This document shows, one piece after another, positions 17,680 to 28,500 of a stretch of 64,000 nucleotides of DNA. The stretch is from UBA961 sp049426725 (GTDB taxonomy: Bacteria > Bacteroidota > Ignavibacteria > Kapaibacteriales > UBA961): NCBI GenBank assembly GCA_049426725.1, contig JBMSYN010000010.1, forward strand, positions 1 through 64,000. Direction: 5' to 3'. Position numbers and translations under genes: made by a program. Below the pieces are notes generated by a model. It was given only the letters and a program-made list of their open reading frames with translations. It did not search any database and was not told the DNA's origin. Numbering within the stretch: position 1 is the stretch's first letter; the number at the start of each line of letters is the position of its first letter.

Positions 17680-18717
17680 ATGATTTGCGCATTTCGCCAT
17701 AGTGTCTCATTGATCATTGTGATGAGTTTGTGCTGTATTTCCTGCTCTGATTCAACCTCGCCAAGCATTGAATATTGTACTCCAATGTCAATGAATCTCC
17801 CATCAGGGGTTCCCATCATTCCATTTTCTCCGCATCAATCATTTTCACAACCTGTTTTTGAACTTGGTCGTGCATTGTTTTATGATGCCACATTGTCCGG
17901 GGATGCATCTGTTTCCTGCGCTTCTTGTCATAAACAAGAATTTGGCTTTTCCGATGCCGGAAAGATCGTGAGTAAAGGTGTTGCGGGAGAATCCGGAATG
18001 CGAAATGCTCCCACAATCATCAATAGTGCTTATCAGTCTTCTTTTTTTATGGATGGTAGAACGACAACACTCGAGCAGCAAATTGAAGATGCATTGCGAA
18101 GCCCGAATGAAATGTATGCTACGGATTCCATTGTAAAAAAAGCAGTCGACCAATCAACACATCTTCAGAAATTATGGAAGCAGGCATTTGGAGAGCAAGA
18201 GATATCTGTTAAAGGAATTGCAAATGCGATTGGTGTTTTTACGCGCATGATTGTATCGGGTTTTTCTAGACATGATGCTTTTCTTTCTGGAAATGCATCA
18301 GCACTCAATGAACAGGAGCGAAGGGGGAAATTGCTTTTTGATGGAAAGGCGAATTGCGGAAAATGTCATGGCGGACCCCATCTTTCAGACGGTGCATTTC
18401 ATAGCACTGGATTACATACGCATTATTATGACAAGGGAAGGTATTATGTCACGAAACTTGACAAAGACATAGGTACATTCAAAACACCCACACTTCGCAA
18501 TATCGCTCTCACTCATCCATATATGCATGATGGATCTTTACCATCACTTCGTGCAGTTATTGAGCATTATAATATTGGTGGAAAGCAATTCATCAATAAA
18601 TCTCCGGACATCACTCCTTTGAATATGACGAAAGCTGAAATGGATGACTTGGAAGCATATTTGCATGCATTCACTGATTCATTGTTGATCAGGAATTCCT
18701 GCTTTTCAAAACCCTGA
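17680..18717 (+). CDS. Di-haem cytochrome c peroxidase, MauG family, probable lipoprotein
   Basis: A 345-residue exported protein with two CxxCH haem-binding motifs: CASCH near residue 80 and CGKCH near residue 226. This is the spacing of bacterial cytochrome c peroxidase/MauG proteins, which reduce hydrogen peroxide or oxidise a partner in the periplasm. TPTLRNIALTHPYMHDGS near residue 270 is the conserved distal region with the Met/His ligands. The hydrophobic N-terminus ends ISCSDS, a likely lipoprotein signal. An ATG at 17680 is taken rather than the TTG at 17674. The gene follows thyX by six bases and its TGA abuts the stop of xseB on the other strand. Confidence 0.92.
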   Translation: MICAFRHSVSLIIVMSLCCISCSDSTSPSIEYCTPMSMNLPSGVPIIPFSPHQSFSQPVFELGRALFYDATLSGDASVSCASCHKQEFGFSDAGKIVSKGVAGESGMRNAPTIINSAYQSSFFMDGRTTTLEQQIEDALRSPNEMYATDSIVKKAVDQSTHLQKLWKQAFGEQEISVKGIANAIGVFTRMIVSGFSRHDAFLSGNASALNEQERRGKLLFDGKANCGKCHGGPHLSDGAFHSTGLHTHYYDKGRYYVTKLDKDIGTFKTPTLRNIALTHPYMHDGSLPSLRAVIEHYNIGGKQFINKSPDITPLNMTKAEMDDLEAYLHAFTDSLLIRNSCFSKP

Positions 18718-18912
18718 TTAGGAAGCACCAAGAACGGTCAATTTTTGCTCGGCTTCATCAAGTGTTTTTTTGCAGGTTCCAATAAGAGCTATACCTTCTT
18801 CATAGAGTGCCATCATTTCATTGAGCGGGGCATTTCCTTGATCCAATACAGAAACGATATATTCGAGTCTTTTGATTTGATCTTCAAAACTTTGTTCATT
18901 CTTCTTTGCCAT
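18718..18912 (-). CDS. xseB: Exodeoxyribonuclease VII small subunit
   Basis: A 64-residue protein, the normal size for XseB. It pairs with XseA to degrade single-stranded DNA to oligonucleotides. SFEDQIKRLEYIVSVLDQGN, PLNEMMALYEEGIAL and TLDEAEQKL are the family blocks. The start at 18912 lies inside the end of msrB (17-base overlap) and is preceded by AAGGATG, so translation is probably coupled. xseA is not in the window. Confidence 0.9.
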   Translation of the reverse strand: MAKKNEQSFEDQIKRLEYIVSVLDQGNAPLNEMMALYEEGIALIGTCKKTLDEAEQKLTVLGAS

Positions 18913-19309
18913 GAGCATCCTTGGATGAAAATGAAAGGGAAGCTGAGTTCACGCAATAACGAATTCCGGTTGGAGCCGGGCCATCGGGAAAAACATGTCC
19001 GAGATGGGCTCCGCATTGAGTGCATGTGATTTCGGTTCTCACCATGCCATGAGAAAAATCCGGTGTTTCTTCAATCAATTCAGGATTTGGTGCTTCAAAA
19101 AATGAAGGCCATCCGCATCCGGAATCATATTTTTCATTGGATGTGAAGAGTGGCGCTCCGCAACAAATGCAAGAATATGTGCCATCTTCATGATGATTCC
19201 AATACTCGCCCGTGAAAGCTCTTTCTGTGCCTTTGAGTCTGGTAACCGCATATTGGAGTTCAGTCAAGGAGTTCTTCCATTCTTCATCAGATTTTTCGAT
19301 TGATTTCAT
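18896..19309 (-). CDS. msrB: Peptide-methionine (R)-S-oxide reductase
   Basis: A 137-residue enzyme that repairs Met-R-sulfoxide in proteins. The catalytic Cys is in RYCVNSASL near residue 119; two zinc-binding CxxC pairs are present (CICC and CTQCGAHLGHVF), with GCGWPSF between them. An ATG at 19309 gives the standard length; no signal peptide is apparent, so it acts in the cytosol. It starts one base after the stop of the glycine-rich T9SS cargo gene and overlaps xseB, forming a compact three-gene unit. Confidence 0.95.
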   Translation of the reverse strand: MKSIEKSDEEWKNSLTELQYAVTRLKGTERAFTGEYWNHHEDGTYSCICCGAPLFTSNEKYDSGCGWPSFFEAPNPELIEETPDFSHGMVRTEITCTQCGAHLGHVFPDGPAPTGIRYCVNSASLSFSSKDAHGKEE

Positions 19310-19310
19310 T

Positions 19311-22300
19311 TTATTTATTGATGATGATTGGTAGTGAAACACTCTCAGTTCTTGTTTCCAGCATCAGTATATATGTTCCGGCAGAAAATTCTTTGTGAGA
19401 GAGAGTTGTCATAATGATTCCTGGCAGAGTGAAACCTTTTGCTATTGGATATTCAGTACCATTTGTAGAAAATGCTCTCAATGTAAAGGCACCTTGCTCC
19501 GGTATGCGAAGAACAATAGTTGCATCTTGTTCTACAGGATGAGGATTCACGGTAATGCTTGCTTTTGCAAATGATTTGTCGGGATGCCACAATCGAACTC
19601 CTCCTTCATAGCAAATATCACCAATGACTACTTTTCCTTCATTGGTGTTATATCGCAATATTCCGCCAATAGGTTTTACAGCTTCTATCTTTACATTGGT
19701 GGATGGTGCATTGCCAAGTAAACCTCGAACTTGCAATGTGCCAAGAATTGGTGTGCTACCAATTGGTAATGTTAAAGGAGCAGATTTGATGGAATCACCA
19801 ATGACCGGACCAAAATCCGGATGAGAAATGTCTGCGACGGTCGGATTCCAGGATAATGTCAAGGTAAGTGCTGTGATCCCCGCACCCGTGATTCCAGAGG
19901 TATCTGTGATCGAGATATTCAATGGTTTGATTTCATTATTATTCACCTTGATGGAATCAAGAATGATTCGAGCATTGCCAATTGCAACAAACAATGAATC
20001 AGAGAGAGTGCTGCAGTATTGCGAAAATGCACTTACTGAATAAAACCCCGAAGTATCGATAATCAGAATTGAATCTTTGCCTCTGGAAATTGCAAATCCA
20101 TTTCTATACCATTCATATTCCATTCCATTGCCACTGACAAAGAGTGAATCATTTCTGCGGGTGATGATTGGCTTTACAGGTGGATCAACTACTGTGATTG
20201 TCATTGAGTCATAAACCGAACAGCCTTTGGATGATGTTGCTTTCACAATATATGTAGTCGTAATCTGCGGACTTGCCATCGGACTTGAGCTTTTTGGATC
20301 AGACAATCCAATATTCGGTGTCCATTCATATAGATCCGCTCCACTTGCATTGAGCAAGATGGAATTTCCTTTGCATAGCACGGTATCAAACAAAGTGTTG
20401 AGTATCGGTGTAGGATTGACAATTACAGAGATTGAATCTTTAAACACGCATCCTGCGGGAGATGTGATAGCAAAATGGTATGTCGTGTTTCGTGAAGGTT
20501 TTACCGTTATTTGTTTGAATTGCGTTCCTGTTTGAATTGTATCGCTTTGTGTATACCATACATATGTGTATGGGGGAATTCCTCCAAATACAAAAGATTG
20601 CGGAAGTTTGATTGAATCCTGTTCCGGACAAATTTCGATGATGCGATTAATGCCTGTTACAGTTGGCACTTCTTCCATTTCTACACGAATGGTATCGATT
20701 GCCGAGCATCCGGATTGTGTTTCCGCATAGACCGTATAGGTGCGAGTGGAATCAACAATGCAACGAACTGAAGGACCTTTATTCTCGAGCAAACCTTTTG
20801 TCGCAAACCATGTAAGTTCTTGTTGACTATTTGCTTGAAGAATAATCGTGTCACCCTTGCAGGCTTTCACAACATTTGTTGGAAGATTGAGCGAAGGCGC
20901 GGGAAGAACTTTGACATTCACCAATGCATAATTCACGCATCCATTGGAGTCTGTTACAATCACGCGATACATTTCATCTTTTGTTGGACGGGCTGTGGTT
21001 GTTTGTGCATTAGGATTGGTGATGTTCATTCCTTCCCAACGATAGGTATAAGGACCGCTCCCTCCCACAGGTTTTACAGACAATTGAGCCAAGGTCTTTT
21101 CACAAATGGTTGTATCTTTTGAAGCTGATAAAGTCATGACACCAAGTGAACTTTCTTTGAATTGCACATTGGTGAGTATAATGCCTCTTTCTCCTTGGGC
21201 AGCTCCATAACTTTTGCCATGAGCATTATTCAAGCCGGGCAAACCGCCAATATTATTGACTGCAACTGTAGAGGGAAGATTCATTTTAAACAATATTGCT
21301 CCACCGCCACCTCCTCCACCCGGACCATGCATGATAGCATTTGTGGAACCACCTTTGCCTCCTTTTGCCTCAATTGTCAGAGTATCACCAAATGATATAA
21401 AGCGATTGACATCAAAATAGACCGTTCCTCCTGCACCGCCACCTCCATATCCATCATTCGATGGATTGAGAGGTCCACCGACATCATTGCCATTTGTTTT
21501 TATTATGGCAAAATTCCTGATGATCACATTATTTGCGCGTATATATGCTATTCCCCCACCAGCACCACCTGATAAACTTGCATTGTTATTGTCATGACCG
21601 GCACCACCACCTCCGCCCATGAATAATCTGGGCATTGAATCATTCACGAATTGCTGATAAGGAAGCTTGATTCCGCCTATACCACCAATATGATCGAGTG
21701 TATCAGGCCAATCTTTAGAACCAATACCGCCATTCCCTCCATTTCCGCCACCGCCTCCACCGGAATTATGGGCATTTCCGCCACCGCCTCCATTTGCGGG
21801 AGCTCCTCTTCCTATGATATAAGATCTTGAAAGTACAGCTATGCCTCGACCTTTTTCCCCTGCATCGAGTGATGCAGATATTCCCGGTAGTGTATCTGGT
21901 AAACTATAGTCTTGCACTTTTGATTTATTCGAGCCATATCGGGCTCTACCTCCATTGAATCCTTTTCCTGAGATATCAATCATTCCCGCCATGTCAAAAG
22001 CGAGTCTAACCTCAAATGCAAGTACACCCCCTGTTGAACCATTCCACGGCTCACAGGAGAGCGGATTCTGGAAAATATTCACCTCAGCAGAATCATAAAC
22101 AGGTATCGTAACCAATTGCACCGGAGCATTCTCAGGATCATATTGCCTCATCGGTGCTTTTTTAAATATAATCGTTGAACCTTTGATGGAATCGATTACA
22201 AGAACCTCCGAATTACCCGCATTTTTATAATTCAGGATAGTACCGAAAGCAGGGGAATTGGTTGTATCAATCAATGCTCCTTGCATTTGAATCATCAATA

Positions 22301-22526
22301 CTTTTTGATTTGGTGCAAAACCAAATACGCCTATTACATCCACGGATTTTGTGCATGGATGATATTTGATGACCTTCGCATAGTTGTTAATGATTCCTGT
22401 GAGGACTTTCGAACCTTGAGCATGGGAAATAAAAGCAGAAAACGCCAAAATTATGCATAAAGCAATCATAATCCAGATGGTTCTGAACACATTTGAAAGG
22501 GATATATGTGATAGATGGGTTTTCAT
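19311..22526 (-). CDS. Large secreted glycine-rich protein with PKD-like repeats and T9SS sorting domain
   Basis: A 1071-residue exported protein. A long signal peptide (to about residue 37, ISHAQG) is followed by a region rich in Gly with runs such as GGGGGNAHNSGGGGGGNGG (about residues 190-450), of the type seen in Bacteroidota surface and gliding-related adhesins. From about residue 470 there are several PKD/SprB-like modules (TICEKTLAQLSV, GPYTYRWEG, TQSGCSAIDTIRVEM, SSKGCSVYDSMTI). The C-terminus (ITVNPHPVEQDATIVLRIP ... GTYILMLETRT) is a T9SS type-A sorting domain. A role as adhesin or surface matrix protein is inferred. The ATG at 22526 has no clear ribosome site. msrB and xseB follow immediately. 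Confidence 0.85.
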   Translation of the reverse strand: MKTHLSHISLSNVFRTIWIMIALCIILAFSAFISHAQGSKVLTGIINNYAKVIKYHPCTKSVDVIGVFGFAPNQKVLMIQMQGALIDTTNSPAFGTILNYKNAGNSEVLVIDSIKGSTIIFKKAPMRQYDPENAPVQLVTIPVYDSAEVNIFQNPLSCEPWNGSTGGVLAFEVRLAFDMAGMIDISGKGFNGGRARYGSNKSKVQDYSLPDTLPGISASLDAGEKGRGIAVLSRSYIIGRGAPANGGGGGNAHNSGGGGGGNGGNGGIGSKDWPDTLDHIGGIGGIKLPYQQFVNDSMPRLFMGGGGGAGHDNNNASLSGGAGGGIAYIRANNVIIRNFAIIKTNGNDVGGPLNPSNDGYGGGGAGGTVYFDVNRFISFGDTLTIEAKGGKGGSTNAIMHGPGGGGGGGAILFKMNLPSTVAVNNIGGLPGLNNAHGKSYGAAQGERGIILTNVQFKESSLGVMTLSASKDTTICEKTLAQLSVKPVGGSGPYTYRWEGMNITNPNAQTTTARPTKDEMYRVIVTDSNGCVNYALVNVKVLPAPSLNLPTNVVKACKGDTIILQANSQQELTWFATKGLLENKGPSVRCIVDSTRTYTVYAETQSGCSAIDTIRVEMEEVPTVTGINRIIEICPEQDSIKLPQSFVFGGIPPYTYVWYTQSDTIQTGTQFKQITVKPSRNTTYHFAITSPAGCVFKDSISVIVNPTPILNTLFDTVLCKGNSILLNASGADLYEWTPNIGLSDPKSSSPMASPQITTTYIVKATSSKGCSVYDSMTITVVDPPVKPIITRRNDSLFVSGNGMEYEWYRNGFAISRGKDSILIIDTSGFYSVSAFSQYCSTLSDSLFVAIGNARIILDSIKVNNNEIKPLNISITDTSGITGAGITALTLTLSWNPTVADISHPDFGPVIGDSIKSAPLTLPIGSTPILGTLQVRGLLGNAPSTNVKIEAVKPIGGILRYNTNEGKVVIGDICYEGGVRLWHPDKSFAKASITVNPHPVEQDATIVLRIPEQGAFTLRAFSTNGTEYPIAKGFTLPGIIMTTLSHKEFSAGTYILMLETRTESVSLPIIINK

Positions 22527-22693
22527 GCACACGAAAATACATGTTTTGGCAAATTGAGACTCTAATTTTAAAAGGAAGAAATCTCTTTTTCCAAAAAAGG
22601 AACTAGCAAGTTTTTAGAGCCAATCCCTTGAAAATTATTGCCTTGGATGAATGTACCAACCGAGTAAAAGAGGTGAAATTCGAGAAAAATCCG

Positions 22694-22701
22694 TATTTTT
22701 G
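22694..22701 (+). promoter_or_regulatory. Possible Bacteroidetes-type -7 element upstream of glgA
   Basis: TATTTTTG matches TAnnTTTG exactly, 50 bases before the glgA start codon. I see no convincing -33 TTTG at the expected distance, so this is only a candidate. Confidence 0.3.
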
Positions 22702-22750
22702 CTCTAAGCATTCGTGCATATTCATTCACCTTAAGGTTGATCTGCAAGCT

Positions 22751-24238
22751 ATGGCAAAACCATTAAGCATCTTATTTGTAACGAGTGAAGTATATCCATT
22801 TGCAAAGACAGGCGGACTTGCCGATGTGTCATATTCCTTGCCACTTGCATTGCGTGAATTGGGTCATGACATTCGAGTCATGGCACCTAAATACGGTTCA
22901 ATCAGCGAAAGAAAAAATCGCATTCATGAGATAAATCGACTAAGGGACATTCCGATTCCAATTGGTGACTCTGAATCGTATGCAACAGTAAAGTCTTCCT
23001 CGATCAATAATCCACGATCAAAAGTTCAGGCATATATCACTACGAATTCAAATTATTTTGATGCGAAGAAGGGATTTTATGCAGATCCTTCAACGGGTTT
23101 GGACTATTCTGACAATGATGAAAGATTTGTGTTTTTTGGACATTCCGTGATACAAACCTGCATGTTGCTTGGTTGGGTTCCCGACATCATTCATTGCAAT
23201 GATTGGCAGACGGGTATTCTTCCTGCATTGGTTCGATTGAAGCATAATGATTTGTTTGCAAAGACAAAGATCATCTACACGATTCACAATTTTGGATTGC
23301 AGGGTGATTTCCCGATGAAATCTTTGACAAAAACCGGCTTTTCACAAAGTGATGCCGATGCATTGTCACACAAGAAAAAAGTCAATTTCATGAAAGCCGG
23401 CATTCACTTCTCTGATTGCATAACAACTGTTAGTCCAACATATGCCAAGGAAGTCCTTGCCGATCAGAAACTCAGCAATGGTTTGAGCGATGTCTTGAAA
23501 ACCAAGCCCGATCGTATGGTAGGCATTGCACATGGTGTGGATTTGAATACATGGAATCCCAAAACGGATGCATATCTCACCAAGAAATATGACAAAACAT
23601 CATTGGATAATAAGGCGCCCAATAAAGAAACCGTACTTGAGCGTTTTGGTTTGCCTGTACACCATGATAAGCGCATTCCATTGATTGCAATGGTAACAAG
23701 AATAATTGATCAGAAAGGCATTCAATTGATTTTGGATGCAGAAAAAGAATTATTCTCCAAAGACATTCAATTCGTCTTGCTTGGTGAGGGAGATCATTCC
23801 TTCTATCCGAAGCTTGAAGCATTGGCAAAGAAATATCCCGAGAAATTCTCTCTGCGCATTGAATTTGATGATGAATTGGCTCATTTGATGGAGGCAGGGG
23901 CTGATATGTTCCTCATGCCTTCAAAATATGAACCATGCGGACTCAATCAACAATATTCACTAGTGTATGGAACCGTTCCAATCGTGCGTTCCACAGGTGG
24001 ATTGGCAGACACGGTAACTGATTTTGACAAAAAAACCGGAGAAGGTACAGGTTTTGTATTCAAAGAGTATACCGCCAAAGCAATGCTTGGTGCAATCGAC
24101 AAAGCATGTAAACATTTTGCCGATGAAGAACAGTGGAATGCCCTCGTGCTCAATGGCATGAATGAAGATCGTTCTTGGGGTCGTGCCGCAAGACAATACA
24201 GTGAATTATATCGTGCTCTCATGAAAGACATGTTGTAA
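22751..24238 (+). CDS. glgA: Glycogen/starch synthase (ADP-glucose type)
   Basis: A 495-residue GT5 glycosyltransferase that extends alpha-1,4-glucan from a nucleotide-sugar donor in the cytosol. The donor-binding motif KTGGLADV lies at residues 19-26 after SILFVTSEVYPFA, and the C-terminal E-x7-E region reads SKYEPCGLNQQYSLVYG near residue 397. HCNDWQTG and STGGLADTV are other family blocks. The frame is open 123 bases further upstream, but homology begins at the ATG at 22751. Its stop overlaps the start of the next gene by one base (TAATG), so the following lipoprotein is translationally coupled. No other glycogen gene is nearby. Confidence 0.96.
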   Translation: MAKPLSILFVTSEVYPFAKTGGLADVSYSLPLALRELGHDIRVMAPKYGSISERKNRIHEINRLRDIPIPIGDSESYATVKSSSINNPRSKVQAYITTNSNYFDAKKGFYADPSTGLDYSDNDERFVFFGHSVIQTCMLLGWVPDIIHCNDWQTGILPALVRLKHNDLFAKTKIIYTIHNFGLQGDFPMKSLTKTGFSQSDADALSHKKKVNFMKAGIHFSDCITTVSPTYAKEVLADQKLSNGLSDVLKTKPDRMVGIAHGVDLNTWNPKTDAYLTKKYDKTSLDNKAPNKETVLERFGLPVHHDKRIPLIAMVTRIIDQKGIQLILDAEKELFSKDIQFVLLGEGDHSFYPKLEALAKKYPEKFSLRIEFDDELAHLMEAGADMFLMPSKYEPCGLNQQYSLVYGTVPIVRSTGGLADTVTDFDKKTGEGTGFVFKEYTAKAMLGAIDKACKHFADEEQWNALVLNGMNEDRSWGRAARQYSELYRALMKDML

Positions 24239-25488
24239 TGAAAACACAACATTCCTTGATACAACTCTGCATGTTCACCCTTTGTGGAATGTTTATTCTA
24301 CTGGGATCTGCTTGCAATGAGCAGAGTCCGATTGCCGGTAGCGACTTGCATAATGACACCATCAATGCAAGTGTCATAACATCGGATTCCATTCCAATGT
24401 TTGTGGGAACAAATCTGCTCAACAATCAACCAACTGCTTCATACCCTGTTGATCTCTATTTGGGAACTGCAAAAGGATATACCTCTTCAATTCTCCTTCG
24501 ATTTAGTCCTGATGCATTGCCTGATTCTGCCGGTATTGAAATTCTTTCCGCACAATTGCTTCTTCAACCAAAGAGATACGCATTCGGTGATACCATTGCA
24601 AATCGTTTGGCATTTGATGTGTTTTCAATAGCCAAACCATGGACTCCCAGAGCTACTATTGACACATTTAAACAAGCAGGTTTTTTAGAAACAGTTTCTC
24701 ATGGATCATTTGATGGTTCTATAGCATTGCGTGACACAATGCCTGAAATATCCATGGATATCTCTCCAACATTGATCAAATCGTGGCATGAGAGCAAACT
24801 CAAGAAATTGAAAGATACATCCTTCAACACTGAATCTGCTTATGCGATTGCATTGATACCCAAGCCAAGTTCCTCTGTCATAAGAACATTTGCCCGCACC
24901 AAAACGGTGACTGATCCTGCAACAAATGCACGATTGATTGATGAAGCAATGATCATGCGTGTGATTTGCAAAAAAAACAATGCTGTCAAGAATGATACAC
25001 TGTTCATCAAAACAGCATATCATGGCTCTTTTACTTCTGATCCATCCACTCAATCAGACAAGATCATCATCAATTGTGGCACGGGAGTATATAGTGGATT
25101 GGATATTTCCTTGAAGTTGATGCCGGAAGGAATTGCCATTCACGGAGCTGTGTTAAAACTAACATTGGATAGTGCTGCATGTCTGCGAGGGAATCAACCT
25201 CTTGATTCAATCCTCGTAGCCCAATTCACTGATTCAACAACAGGAAATCTAATTCGTGAATTTTCCGGATGGTCCAAAGGTGGGTCAAAGATTTATGAAT
25301 TTTCAGTCGTGAATGCTTTGGTTGAATCTCTGCTCAGAAAATCAAGAATTGGTACATTGAAATTATTTCCATTCATTGATCGAGATCGCACAAGATTGGA
25401 CAGACTTGTTTTTCATGGTCCGAATGATCCTGACCCAACAAAACGCCCCTCACTTCGCATCATCTATTCAACGCGTCCAAAGCCTTGA
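24238..25488 (+). CDS. Lipoprotein of unknown function, DNRLRE/DUF4270-like beta-rich architecture
   Basis: A 416-residue protein with a lipoprotein signal (GSACNEQ, predicted lipidated Cys near residue 26). The mature part resembles surface lipoproteins with repeated jelly-roll domains: residues 45-200 contain YLGTAKGYTSSILLRF and IEILSAQLLLQPKR, and the second half shows ISLKLMPEGIAIHGAVLKL and RPSLRIIYS. These blocks look like the DNRLRE fold, in which strands report coordinated extracellular structure. The fold name is inferred. The gene is coupled to glgA by a TAATG overlap, and the next gene starts 22 bases after it. Confidence 0.7.
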   Translation: MKTQHSLIQLCMFTLCGMFILLGSACNEQSPIAGSDLHNDTINASVITSDSIPMFVGTNLLNNQPTASYPVDLYLGTAKGYTSSILLRFSPDALPDSAGIEILSAQLLLQPKRYAFGDTIANRLAFDVFSIAKPWTPRATIDTFKQAGFLETVSHGSFDGSIALRDTMPEISMDISPTLIKSWHESKLKKLKDTSFNTESAYAIALIPKPSSSVIRTFARTKTVTDPATNARLIDEAMIMRVICKKNNAVKNDTLFIKTAYHGSFTSDPSTQSDKIIINCGTGVYSGLDISLKLMPEGIAIHGAVLKLTLDSAACLRGNQPLDSILVAQFTDSTTGNLIREFSGWSKGGSKIYEFSVVNALVESLLRKSRIGTLKLFPFIDRDRTRLDRLVFHGPNDPDPTKRPSLRIIYSTRPKP

Positions 25489-25510
25489 TTCTATAAGTGC
25501 TAAACAGTAC

Positions 25511-28500
25511 ATGCCTCTGATCATGTCCAACATTGCACCTTCTATTTTTCTTGCCATAGTGGTATATTCAATATCCAAATATTCTCAGAGTACATCCATG
25601 TTCATTTTACTTTTTCTCGCTATTGTTTCAATCCAACTTCATGCGCAACAAACTGAACAATCAATTATTCAAGGGATGAAATATCGGCATATAGGTCCTT
25701 TCCGTGGTGGTAGATCTCTTGCTTGCACTGGAGTTCCGGGTGATAGACAAACCTATTATTTTGGAGCAACCGGAGGCGGAATTTGGAAAACCGAAGATGC
25801 TGGTGAATCATGGTATTCAATTTCAGATACATTGTTCATGGCATCTTCCATCGGTGCAATTGCAATCGCTCCATCTGATCCATCAATGATTTATGTAGGA
25901 ACAGGTGAATGTGATATTCGTGGAAATATTTCATTTGGTGAAGGAATATATCGTACACTTGATGCAGGAAAAACATGGAAATCCATTAGTCCAAAAACAT
26001 TTGGAAGCATTGCAAAGATTTCCATTCATCCCAATAATGCAGAAGAAGTCCTGATTGCATCAATGGGGAGAATATTCGGTCCGAATCCCGAAAGAGGAGT
26101 GTATAAAACAACCAATGGTGGAACATCGTGGACTCTAGTACTAAAAAGATCAGGCACACTCAGTGACTCAACAGGCGCTATTGACATTCAAAGAGATCCA
26201 CATAATCCGCGAATCATGTATGCTGCTCTTTGGCAAGCAAGCAGAAATGCTCATAGCATGAATAGTGGCGGACAAGGAAGCGGTTTGTTTCAATCAATAG
26301 ATGGTGGCGATACCTGGAAAGAAATTTCCAAAAACCCTGGATTGCCCAAAGGCATCCTTGGTAAAATTCGCATTACTTGTTCTCCGGCAAAAAGAGATCG
26401 CGTGTGGGCAATGATTGAACATGAGCATGGCGGATTATTTAGAAGTGATGATGCAGGTGCCACTTGGTCAAAAGTATCTGAAGATCGCAATATCCGTCAA
26501 AGACCCTGGTATTTCTCTCATATCATGGCTGATCCACGCAATGCTGAGACAATCTATGCAATGAATGTTGGAATGTTCAGAAGCACAGATGGTGGCAGAA
26601 CATTTTCTGGCATGAGAACGATGCATGGTGATCATCATGACATGTGGATTGATCCGAATGATTCCGAGCGTTTCATAATCGCTGATGATGGTGGCGCATT
26701 TGTCACAAATACAGGTGGCAGCACATATTCGGACATTGACATACCAACTGCTCAATTTTATCATGTCACGACAGACAATCACATTCCATATCGTGTATAT
26801 GGCTGTCAGCAAGATAATTCTTCAATCGGCATAGCATCGCGTTCACTCGGTTGGTCAATCGATAAATCGGATTGGTTCATTGCAGCGGGAGGTGAGTCTG
26901 GTTATATCGCAGTTGATCCAAAAGATCCAAACATCATCTATGGTGGAAACTATGGAGGATTTCTCTCTCGCCTCAATCGAAAAAACATGCAAGATCAAGA
27001 TGTGAGCGTTTATCCCGAAAATGTTGTTGGGAGTGCTGCTGCAACGCATCCGTATAGATTTCAATGGACATATCCGATAGTGTTTTCAAAACATGATCCC
27101 AAGATTTTGTACACATGCGGAAATCATGTATTCAAATCTTCGAATGATGGTCATTCATGGGAACGCATCAGTGATGATTTGACCACAAAAGACACCAGTA
27201 AAATGCAAGCTTCCGGTGGTATGATCACAAAAGACAATACTGGCGTGGAAACATATTGTACGATTTTTTCCTTTAGTGAATCTCCCAAAAACAAAGACAT
27301 TCTTTGGGCGGGAAGCGATGATGGATTGGTGCATGTCACTCGAGATGGTGGAAAAACGTGGAGCAATGTAACTCCAAAAAATCTCCCGAATGGTGGTAAA
27401 CCGGCATTAATCTCAATCATCGAAGCCGGACATTACAGTGAAGGCACTGCATATATTGCAGCAACAAGATATAAATCAGCCGATGATCGAATGCCCTATC
27501 TTCTAAAAACAACAAATTATGGAGCTTCATGGGAGTTCATCACAAAAGGGATTCCTGAACTTGCTTATACACGCGTCATTCGCGAAGATCCACAACAACA
27601 AGGATTATTATTTGCAGGCACAGAGATAGGATTGTTTGTTTCGACAAATGATGGAAATACTTGGATGCCATTGCAAAACAATTTGCCAAGAACTCCAATT
27701 CATGACATTGCAATACATGAAAGAGAAGGCGATCTTGTGATTGCCACGCATGGTCGATCATTTTGGATCATGGATGATATCACTCCACTACGATCCATAG
27801 CATCGAAAGAACAACAGTATGCAAGCAATCAATCGAAAGGTCTGACTTTATTCAAACCACGATTGAGTTGGAGAATGGATGGCGGTTCATGGTATTCACC
27901 AACAATGCAAACAGGCGAAAATCTCCCCAATGGTGTCATGGTATATTATCATTGGGATGGTTCGGACAATAAACCAATCACAATGCAATTTCGTGATGCA
28001 AAGGATTCACTTTTAAGAGAATTTTCTTCCGATAAAGACGTGAAGGGTGAAAAGGCGCAAACAGAAAGCATATATCATACAGAGCCGGGCAAAGAGATAA
28101 AGAATGCGGCATTGCCATTGCAAAAAGGACTCAATCGATTTGTATGGGATATGCATACAGCACCTGCTTTGGAATCCCCGGTTGTCATTTGGGGTGCTTC
28201 AACAAGAGGACCAAAAGTTATTCCAGGTACCTATTCCGTTTCATTAAAAAAAGGGGATAGTCTGATAGGAAAACAATCTTTTGACATTGCATCCGCAATT
28301 GGGGCATCAACTGAAGATTTAAAACTGCAATATGATTTGCATGTTTCAGTAAATGAAAAAGTCACAGAAACACATAAAGCGGTAAATAGGATAAAAGACA
28401 TGAAGTCTTCCATCAATCAAGCGATTGCAAAAATGAAGAAGGAAGTCAAAGACACCGCCATCACTAAAGACATCATAAAACTTGGAAATGCAATTGCTGA

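Noticed and set aside
25376..25510. Upstream extension of the sortilin-like frame into the lipoprotein gene
   Set aside because: The extension has no family features and lies inside the lipoprotein coding region; the start was moved downstream.
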